Positions 54,001 to 62,800 of a stretch of 64,000 nucleotides of DNA are shown one piece after another; the stretch's first letter is position 1, and every line of letters begins with the position of its first letter. The notes beneath the pieces were generated by a model. The model was given only the letters and a program-made list of their open reading frames with translations. It did no database searches and was not told the DNA's origin. A program made the position numbers and the translations under genes. The stretch lies in assembly GCF_032854445.1 (NCBI RefSeq), contig NW_027018045.1, forward strand, positions 1 through 64,000. Reading direction: 5' to 3'. This DNA is from Liolophura sinensis. Lineage: Eukaryota > Mollusca > Polyplacophora > Chitonida > Chitonidae.

Positions 54001-55430
54001 ACTGTATCAAGTACCTTGTGTTTTTTATGTACAAATGGTGTGGTTTTTCTACACGTAGATAAAGACATTGAGATTGTCTTGCACTTAGAAGTAAGACAAT
54101 TGCTGGGTGAGTTAAATGGGCTTAGCCGAAAGATTTGACGTCTTCTGGGCTACCGAAGGGCACATAACTTATAGTCACAAAAGTTGAATATAGTAATGAC
54201 CAGTCGCGATTGTACAGAGTACAGTGTAGCCGGTTTCAATTAACAAAAAGACCAGGTAAGAATGCAAACGTGGAAAAACTGTTCCAGTGCTGCTGGTAAG
54301 AGGCTAATTCGACGTATTTTGTGACGAGAAATCGAATGGTGCAAACCGCGTTGCTCTCCACCAATACTTTTGCCTGTAGTGACAATTGAATGATCATTTA
54401 TGTCATAATCACGTGCCCAGCAACGGCTCTTACTCCATGGAAACCAGGGAAATTTGCAATTTGTCAACAGCTGCCGATGCCTGGCTCAATTCCGAATCTT
54501 TTGGCACCTTACTGAAGTGGGTCAGTGTTCAGTTGTACTTTTTACAGCAGATTGTATCAATTACCTTGTATTTTTCACGTACAAATGGTGTGGTTTTTCT
54601 ACACGTAGATAAAGACATTGAGATTGTCTTGCACTTAGAAGTAAGACAATTGCTGGGTGAGTTAAAATGGGCTTAGCCCAAAGATTTGACGTCTTCTGGG
54701 CTACCGAAGGGCACATAACTTTATAGTCAAAAGTTGAATATAGTAATGACCAGTCGCGATTGTACAGAGTACAGTGTAGCCGGTTTCAATTAACAAAAAG
54801 AACAGGGCAAAAATGCAAAAGCGGAAAAAACTGTTCCCAGTGCTGCTGGTAAGAGGCTAATCCGACGTATTTTTGTGACGAGAATCGAATGGTGCAAACC
54901 GCGTTGCTCTCCCACCAATACTTTTGGCTGTAGTGACAATTGAATGATCATTTATGTCATAATCACGTGCCCAGCAACGGCTCTTACTCCATGGAAACCA
55001 GGGAAATTTGCAATTTTTCAACAGCTGCCGATGCCTGGCTCAATTCCGAATCTTTTGGCACCTTACTGAAGTGGGTCAGTGTTCAGTTCTACTTTTTACA
55101 GCAGACTGTATCAAGTACCTTGTGTTTTTCAAGTACAAATGGTGTGGTTTTTCTACACGTAGATAAAGACATTGAGATTGTCTTGCACTTAGAAGTAAGG
55201 CAATTGCTGGGTGAGTTAAATGGGCTTAGCCCAAAGATTTGACGTCTTCTGGGCTACCGAAGGGCACAAAACTTATAGTCAAAAGTTGAATATAGTAATG
55301 ACCAGTCGCGATTGTACAGAGTACAGTGTAGCCGATTTCAATTAACAAAAAGACCAGGGAAAAATGCAAAAGTGGAAAAACTGTTCCAGTGCTGCTGGTA
55401 AGAAGGCTAATCCGACGTATTTTGTGACGA
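51036..55430 (+). repeat. Eight units, order A B A B B A A A, indel-rich
   Basis: No HOR is visible. The stretch holds more single-base indels than most of the array, for example GCCAAAAATTTC, GCAAACGCGTTGC, CTGTTATCAAG, CATGCCTGTCCAATTCC-type loss and GTCACAAAAGTTG. The A units at 53778, 54328 and 54882 all carry TTTGACGTC. The B unit at 51585 shares GATCTTTGC and GTCAATGTTTAG with the HOR that starts at 55431. Confidence 0.85.
54328..54881 (+). repeat. Longest unit (554 bp), with a cluster of homopolymer indels
   Basis: Seen in its 3' part and at the next boundary: GTTAAAATGG (+A), ATAACTTTATAG (+T), ACAGGGCAAA (+G), GGAAAAAACTG (+A), TTCCCAG (+C), TATTTTTGTG (+T), then GAGAATCG (-A). Almost all lengthen a homopolymer, a pattern typical of read or consensus error rather than of satellite evolution. 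Confidence 0.85.
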
Positions 55431-57626
55431 AAAATCGAATGGTGCAAACCGCGTTGATCTCCCACCAATACTTTTGGCTGTAGCGACAATTGAATGATCT
55501 TTGATGTCATAATCACGTGCCCAGCAACGGCTCTTACTCCATGGAAACCAGGGATCTTTGCAATTTTTTAACAGCTGCCGATGCCTGGCTCAATTCCGCA
55601 TCTTTTGGCACCTTATAAATGTGGGTCAATGTTTAGTTGTAGTTTTTACAGCAGACTGTATCAAGTATCTTGTGTTTTTTATGTGCAAATGGTCTGGTTT
55701 TTCTACACGTAGATAAAGACATTGAGATTGTCTTGGACTTAGAAGTAAGACAATTGCTGGGTGAGTTAAATGGGCTTGACCAAAGATTTCAGGTCTTCTG
55801 GGCTACCGAAGGGCACATAACTTATAGTCAAAAGTTGAATATAGTAATGACCAGTCGCGATTGTACAGAGTACAGTGTAGCCGATTTCAATTAACAAAAA
55901 GACCAGGTAAAAATGCAAAAGTGGAAAAACTGTTCCAGTGCTGCTGGTAAGAGGCTAATCCGACGTATTTTGTGACGAGAAATCGAATGGTGCAAACCGC
56001 GTTGCTCTCCGACCAATACTTTTGGCTGTAGTGACAATTGAATGATCATTTATGTCATAATCACGTGCCCAGCAACGGCTCTTACTCCATGGAAACCAAG
56101 GAAATTTGCAATTTTTCAACAGCTGCCGATGCCTGGCTCAATTCCGCATCTTTTGGCACCTTACTGAAGTGGGTCAGTGTTCAGTTGTACTTTTTACAGC
56201 AGACTGTATCAAGTACCTTGTGTTTTTCATGTACAAATGGTCTGGTTTTTCTACACGTAGATAAAGACATTGAGATTGTCTTGCACTTAGAAGTAAGACA
56301 ATTGCTGGGTGAGGTTAAATGGGCTTAGCCAAAGATTTGACGTCTTCTGGGCTATCGAAGGGCACATAACTTATAGTCAAAAGTTGAATATAGTAATGAC
56401 CAGTCGCGATTGTACAGAGTACAGTGTAGCCGATTTCAATTAACAAAAAGACCAGGCAAAAATGCAAAAGTGGAAAAAACTGTTCCAGTGCTGCTGGTAA
56501 GAGGCTAATCCGACGTATTTTGTGACGAGAAATCGAATGGTGCAAACCGCGTTGCTCTCCGACCAATACTTTTGGCTGTAGTGACAAATGAATGATCATT
56601 TATGTCATAATCACGTGCCCAGCAACGGCTCTTACTCCATGGAAACCAGGGAAATTTGCAATTTTTCAACAGCTGCCGATGCCTGGCTCAATTCCGCATC
56701 TTTTGGCACCTTACTGAAGTGGGTCAGTGTTCAGTTGTACTTTTTACAGCAGACTGTATCAAGTACCTTGTGTTTTTTATGTACAAATGGTGTGGTTTTT
56801 CTACACGTAGATAACGACATTGAGATTGTCTTGGACTTAGAAGTAAGACAATTGCTGGGTGAGTTAAATGGGCTTAGCCCAAAGATTTCAGGTCTTCTGG
56901 GCTACCGAAGGGCACATAACTTATAGTCAAAAGTTGAATATAGTAATGACCAGTCGCGATTGTACAGAGTACAGTGTAGCCGATTTCAATTAACAAAAAG
57001 ACCAGGCAAAAATGCAAAAGTGGAAAAACTGTTCCAGTGCTACTAGTAAGAGGCTAATCCGACGTATTTTGTGACGAGAAATCGAATGGTGCAAACCGCG
57101 TTGCTCTCCGACCAATACTTTTGGCTGTAGCGACAATTAAATGATCATTTATGTCATAATCACGTGCGTAGCAACGGCTCTTACTCCATGGAAACCAGGG
57201 AAATTTGCAATTTTTCGACAGCTGCCGATGCCTGGCTCAATTCCGCATCTTTTGGCACCTTACTGCAGTGGGTCAGTGTTCAGTTGTACTTTTTACAGCG
57301 GACTGTATCAAGTACCTTGTGTTTTTTATGTACAAATGGTGTGGTTTTTCTACACGTAGATAAAGACATTGAGATTGTCTTGCACTTAGAAGTAAGACAA
57401 TTGCTGGGTGAGTTAAATGAGCTTGGCCCAAAGATTTCAGGTCTTCTGGGCTACCGAAGGGCACAAAACTTATAGTCAAAAGTTGAATATAGTAATGACC
57501 AGTCGCGATTGTACAGAGTACAGTGTAGCCGATTTCAATTAACAAAAAGACCAGGGAAAAATGCAAAAGTGGAAAAACTGTTCCAGTGCTGCTGGTAAGA
57601 GGCTAATCCGACGTATTTTGTGACGA
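55431..57626 (+). repeat. 4-unit HOR B A A A, copy 1
   Basis: Markers shared with copy 2 at about 2,197 bp: GACGAAAAATCG, CTCCCACC, GATCTTTGATG, GTCAATG, AAGTATCTTG and ATGTGCAAATGG in the B unit; AACCAAGG and GGCTATCGAAGG in the first A; GATAACGAC in the second; AATTAAATGATC, TTCGACAGC, ACTGCAGTGG, CAGCGGACTG and AAATGAGCTTGG in the third. Confidence 0.92.
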
Positions 57627-58787
57627 AAAATCGAATGGTGCAAACCGCGTTGATCTCCCACCAATACTTTTGGCTGTAGCGACAATTGAATGATCTTTGA
57701 TGTCATAATCACGTGCCCAGCAACGGCTCTTACTCCATGGAAACCAGGGATCTTTGCAATTTTTTAACAGCTGCCGATGCCTGGCTCAATTCCGCATCTT
57801 TTGGCACCTTATAAATGTGGGTCAATGTTTAGTTGTAGTTTTTACAGCAGACTGTATCAAGTATCTTGTGTTTTTTATGTGCAAATGGTCTGGTTTTTCT
57901 ACACGTAGATAAAGACATTGAGATTGTCTTGGACTTAGAAGTAAGACAATTGCTGGGTGAGTTAAATGGGCTTGACCCAAAGATTTCAGGTCTTCTGGGC
58001 TACCGAAGGGCACATAACTTATAGTCAAAAGTTGAATATAGTAATGACCAGTCGCGATTGTACAGAGTACAGTGTAGCCGATTTCAATTAACAAAAAGAC
58101 CAGGTAAAAATGCAAAAGTGGAAAAACTGTTCCATTGCTGCTGGTAAGAGGCTAATCCGACGTATTTTGTGACGAGAAATCGAATGGTGCAAACCGCGTT
58201 GCTCTCCGACCAATACTTTTGCCTGTAGTGACAATTGAATGATCATTTATGTCATAATCACGTGCCCAGCAACGGCTCTTACTCCATGGAAACCAAGGAA
58301 ATTTGCAATTTTTCAACAGCTGCCGATGCCTGGCTCAATTCCGCATCTTTTGGCACCTTACTGAAGTGGGTCAGTGTTCAGTTGTACTTTTTACAGCAGA
58401 CTGTATCAAGTACCTTGTGTTTTTTCATGTACAAATGGTCTGGTTTTTCTACACGTAGATAAAGACATTGAGATTGTCTTGCACTTAGAAGTAAGACAAT
58501 TGCTGGGTGAGTTAAATGGGCTTAGCCCAAAGATTTGACGTCTTCTGGGCTATCGAAGGGCACATAACTTATAGTCAAAAGTTGAATATAGTAATGACCA
58601 GTCGCGATTGTACAGAGTACAGTGTAGCCGATTTCAATTAACAAAAAGACCAGGCAAAAATGCAAAAGTGGAAAAACTGTTCCAGTGCTGCTGGTAAGAG
58701 GCTAATCCGACGTATTTTGTGACGAGAAATCGAATGGTGCAAACCGCGTTGCTCTCCGACCAATACTTTTGGCTGTAGTGACAAATG

Positions 58788-58814
58788 AATGATCATTTAT
58801 GTCATAATCACGTG
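58788..58814. other. AATGATCATT palindrome followed by ATCACGTG, one per unit
   Basis: Positions 58788-58797 are a perfect 10-bp palindrome containing TGATCA. Positions 58807-58814 read ATCACGTG, an E-box core that also fits the RTCACRTG consensus known as CDEI in budding yeast centromeres. Both recur in nearly every unit. Some units (those starting near 57078, 59275, 60373 and 62021) extend the palindrome to TAAATGATCATTTA. Whether any protein binds here is unknown; a short match in a repeat is not evidence of function. Confidence 0.6.
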
Positions 58815-58932
58815 CCCAGCAACGGCTCTTACTCCATGGAAACCAGGGAAATTTGCAATTTTTCAACAGCTGCCGATGCCTGGCTCAATTCCGCATCTTT
58901 TGGCACCTTACTGAAGTGGGTCAGTGTTCAGT

Positions 58933-58945
58933 TGTACTTTTTACA
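58933..58945. other. T-tract dyad TGTA-n5-TACA
   Basis: A 4-bp inverted repeat TGTA/TACA flanks CTTTT. It lies 33 bp upstream of the next T-run, which is followed after another 22 bp by the run in GGTTTTTCTAC. In the unit these T-runs are about three and two helical turns apart, so they lie roughly on one face of the helix. Some units mutate the dyad (GTTGTAGTTTTT, for example near 40262, 42457 and 55636). Confidence 0.5.
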
Positions 58946-59065
58946 GCAGACTGTATCAAGTACCTTGTGTTTTTTATGTACAAATGGTGTGGTTTTTCTA
59001 CACGTAGATAACGACATTGAGATTGTCTTGGACTTAGAAGTAAGACAATTGCTGGGTGAGTTAAA

Positions 59066-59078
59066 TGGGCTTAGCCCA
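59066..59078. other. 13-bp dyad TGGGCT-T-AGCCCA
   Basis: A perfect 6-bp inverted repeat around a single T. It is intact in most A units. Many B units read TGGGCTTGGCCCA, which shortens the arms to 5 bp, and a few A units read GGGCCTGGTCC instead (for example near 33810, 35463, 38755 and 40948). Confidence 0.6.
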
Positions 59079-59157
59079 AAGATTTCAGGTCTTCTGGGCT
59101 ACCGAAGGGCACATAACTTATAGTCAAAAGTTGAATATAGTAATGACCAGTCGCGAT

Positions 59158-59170
59158 TGTACAGAGTACA
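59158..59170. other. 13-bp dyad TGTAC-AGA-GTACA
   Basis: A perfect 5-bp inverted repeat around AGA, present in nearly all units. The C units at 7138, 10431, 35670, 38960 and 41155 read GTACAGATTACAG, which breaks one arm. Units starting near 12627, 19761, 30180, 44449 and 47742 read GGTACATAGTACAG. It resembles the TGTA/TACA dyad 225 bp upstream in spacing and arm sequence. Confidence 0.55.
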
Positions 59171-59191
59171 GTGTAGCCGATTTCAATTAAC

Positions 59192-59225
59192 AAAAAGACC
59201 AGGCAAAAATGCAAAAGTGGAAAAA
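59192..59225. other. Phased A-tract cluster at the 3' part of the unit
   Basis: Four A-tracts of 4-5 bp lie at 59192-59196, 59205-59209, 59213-59216 and 59221-59225. Their centres are 13, 7.5 and 8.5 bp apart, a mean of 9.7 bp, close to the helical repeat, so this part of each unit is predicted to be bent. The tracts survive in almost all units; common substitutions hit the linkers (CAGGC to CAGGT, AGTGG to AGCGG). Confidence 0.55.
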
Positions 59226-59823
59226 CTGTTCCAGTGCTACTAGTAAGAGGCTAATCCGACGTATTTTGTGACGAGAAATCGAATGGTGCAAACCGCGTTG
59301 CTCTCCGACCAATACTTTTGGCTGTAGCGACAATTAAATGATCATTTATGTCATAATCACGTGCGTAGCAACGGCTCTTACTCCATGGAAACCAGGGAAA
59401 TTTGCAATTTTTCGACAGCTGCCGATGCCTGGCTCAATTCCGCATCTTTTGGCACCTTACTGCAGTGGGTCAGTGTTCAGTTGTACTTTTTACAGCGGAC
59501 TGTATCAAGTACCTTGTGTTTTTTATGTACAAATGGTGTGGTTTTTCTACACGTAGATAAAGACATTGAGATTGTCTTGCACTTAGAAGTAAGACAATTG
59601 CTGGGTGAGTTAAATGAGCTTGGCCCAAAGATTTCAGGTCTTCTGGGCTACCGAAGGGCACATAACTTATAGTCAAAAGTTGAATATAGTAATGACCAGT
59701 CGCTATTGTACAGAGTACAGTGTAGCCGATTTCAATTAACAAAAAGACCAGGTAAAAATGCAAAAGTGGAAAAACTGTTCCAGTGCTGCTGGTAAGAGGC
59801 TAATCCGACGTATTTTGTGACGA

Positions 59824-62800
59824 GAAATCGAATGGTGCAAACCGCGTTGCTCTCCGACCAATACTTTTGGCTGTAGTGACAATTGAATGATCATTTATGT
59901 CATAATCACGTGCCCAGCAACGGCTCTTACTCCATGGAAACCAAGGAAATTTGCAATTTTTCAACAGCTGCCGATGCCTGGCTCAATTCCGCATCTTTTG
60001 GCACCTTACTGAAGTGGGTCAGTGTTCAGTTGTACTTTTTACAGCAGACTGTATCAAGTACCTTGTGTTTTTTATGTACAAATGGTGTGGTTTTTCTACA
60101 CGTAGATAACGACATTGAGATTGTCTTGGACTTAGAAGTAAGACAATTGCTGGGTGAGTTAAATGGGCTTAGCCCTAAAATTTCATGTCTTCTGGGCTAC
60201 CGAAGGGCACATAACTTATAGTCAAAAGTTGAATATAGTAATGACCAGTCGCGATTGTACAGAGTACAGTGTAGCCGATTTCAATTAACAAAAAGACCAG
60301 GCAAAAATGCAAAAGTGGAAAAACTGTTCCAGTGCTACTAGTAAGAGGCTAATCCGACGTATTTTGTGACGAGAAATCGAATGGTGCAAACCGCGTTGCT
60401 CTCCGACCAATACTTTTGGCTGTAGCGACAATTAAATGATCATTTATGTCATAATCACGTGCGTAGCAACGGCTCTTACTCCATGGAAACCAGGGAAAAT
60501 TGCAATTTTTCGACAGCTGCCGATGCCTGGCTCAATTCCGAATCTTTTGGCACCTTACTGAAGTGGGTCAGTGTTTAGTTGTACTTTTTACAGCGGACTG
60601 TATCAAGTACCTTGTGTTTTTTATGTACAAATGGTGTGGTTTTTCTACACGTAGATAAAGACATTGAGATTGTCTTGCACTTAGAAGTAAGGCAATTGCT
60701 GGGTGAGTTAAATGGGCTTAGCCCAAAGATTTCAGGTCTTCTGGGCTACCGAAGGGCACATAACTTATAGTCAAAAGTTGAATATAGTAATGACCAGTCG
60801 CGATTGTACAGAGTACAGTGTAGCCGATTTCAATTAACAAAAAGACCAGGCAAAAATGCAAAAGTGGAAAAACTGTTCCAGTGCTGCTGGTAAGAGGCTA
60901 ATCCGACGTATTTTGTGACGAGAAATCGAATGGTGCAAACCGCGTTGCTCTCCGACCAATACTTTTGGCTGTAGTGACAAATGAATGATCATTTATGTCA
61001 TAATCACGTGCCCAGCAACGGCTCTTACTCCATGGAAATCAGGGAAATTTGCAATTTTTCAACAGCTGCCGATGCCTGGCTCAATTCCGCATCTTTTGGC
61101 ACTTTACTGAAGTGGGTCAGTGTTCAGTTGTACTTTTTACAGCAGGACTGTATCAAGTACCTTGTGTTTTTTATGTACAAATGGTGTGGTTTTTCTACAC
61201 GTAGATAACGACATTGAGATTGTCTTGGACTTAAAAGTAAGACAATTCCTGGGTGAGTTAAATGGGCTTAGCCCAAAAATTTCAGGTCTTCTGGGCTACC
61301 GAAGGGCACATAACTTATAGTCAAAAGTTGAATATAGTAATGACCAGTCGCGATTGTACAGAGTACAGTGTAGCCGGTTTCAATTAACAAAAAGACCAGG
61401 CAAAAATGCAAAAGTGGAAAAACTGTTCCAGTGCTACTAGTAAGAGGCTAATCCGACGTATTTTGTGACGAGAAATCGAATGGTGCAAACCGCGTTGCTC
61501 TCCGACCAATACTTTTGGCTGTAGCGACAATTGAATGATCATTTATGTCATAATCACGTACCCAGCAACGGCTCTTACTCCATGGAAACCAGGGATATTT
61601 GCAATTTTTTAACAGCTGCCGATGCCTGGCCCAACTCCGCATCTTTTGGCACCTTATAAATGTGGGCCAGTGTTTAGTTGTAGTTTTTACAGCAGATTGT
61701 ATCAAGTACCTTGTGTTTTTTATGTACAAATGGTGTGGTTTTTCTACACGTAGATAACGACATTGAGATTGTCTTGGACTTAGAAGTAAGACAATTGCTG
61801 GGTGATTTAAATGGGCTTAGCCCAAAAATTTCAGGTCTTCTGGGCTACCGAAGGGCACATAACTTATAGTCAAAAGTTGAATATAGTAATGACCAGTCGC
61901 GATTGTACAGAGTACAGTGTAGCCGATTTCAATTAACAAAAAGACCAGGCAAAAATGCAAAAGTGGAAAAACTGTTCCAGTGCTACTAGTAAGAGGCTAA
62001 TCCGACGTATTTTGTGACGAGAAATCGAATGGTGCAAACCGCGTTGCTCTCCCACCAATACTTTTGGCTGTAGCGACAATTAAATGATCATTTATGTCAT
62101 AATCACGTGCGTAGCAACGGCTCTTACTCCATGGAAACCAGGGAAATTTGCAATTTTTCGACAGCTGCCGATGCCTGGCTCAATTCCGAATCTTTTGGCA
62201 CCTTACTGAAGTGGGTCAGTGTTCAGTTGTACTTTTTACAGCGGACTGTATCAAGTACCTTGTGTTTTTTATGTACAAATGGTGTGGTTTTTCTACACGT
62301 AGATAAAGACATTGAGATTGTCTTGCACTTAGAAGTAAGGCAATTGCTGGGTGAGTTAAATGGGCTTAGCCCAAAGATTTCAGGTCTTCTGGGCTACCGA
62401 AGGGCACATAACTTATAGTCAAAAGTTGAATATAGTAATGACCAGTCGCGATTGTACAGAGTACAGTGTAGCCGGTTTCAATTAACAAAAAGACCAGGCA
62501 AAAATGCAAAAGTGGAAAAACTGTTCCAGTGCTACTAGTAAGAGGCTAATCCGACGTATTTTGTGACGAGAAATCGAATGGTGCAAACCGCGTTGCTCTC
62601 CGACCAATACTTTTGGCTGTAGTGACAATTGAATGATCATTTATGTCATAATCACGTGCCCAGCAACGGCTCTTACTCCATGGAAACCACGGATATTTGC
62701 AATTTTTTAACAGCTGCCTATGCCTGGCCCAATTCCGCATCTTTTGGCACCTTATAAATGTGGGCCAGTGTTTAGTTGTAGTTTTTACAGCAGACTGTAT

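Larger units (their letters stand above)
58726..59274 (+). repeat. Reference monomer, subfamily A, 549 bp
   Basis: I chose this unit to describe the anatomy because it has the modal length and no local indel. In order it holds an AATGATCATT palindrome, ATCACGTG, an NcoI-type CCATGG, a PvuII-type CAGCTG, the A hexamer CTGAAG, a T-tract dyad, CTACACGTAG, the dyad around GGGCTTAGCCC, the segment GGCTACCGAAGGGCAC, the dyad around GTACAGAGTAC and an A-rich tail. A units usually carry GGGAAATTTGC and CTGGCTCAATTCC upstream of the hexamer and GTTCAGTTG downstream. B units usually carry GGGATATTTGC, CTGGCCCAATTCC and GTTTAGTTG, and often CTTGGACTTAG where A has CTTGCACTTAG. This particular unit has CTTGGACTTAG and the GATAACGAC marker, so even it is a mosaic of markers. 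C units carry CGATACCTGG upstream. Confidence 0.9.
57627..59823 (+). repeat. 4-unit HOR B A A A, copy 2
   Basis: Same marker series as copy 1 with very few differences (GTTCCATTGC, an extra T in GTTTTTTCATG, CGCTATTG). Copy 1 holds extra small indels at places where this copy is regular (GAGGTTAAATGG, GCTTAGCCAAAG, GCTTGACCAAAG). Confidence 0.92.

Noticed and set aside
58996-59012. Hairpin around GTGTGG-TTTTT-CTACAC as a structured RNA
   Set aside because: Only six pairs including one G-T, and the common GGTCTGG allele breaks the stem with no compensating change.
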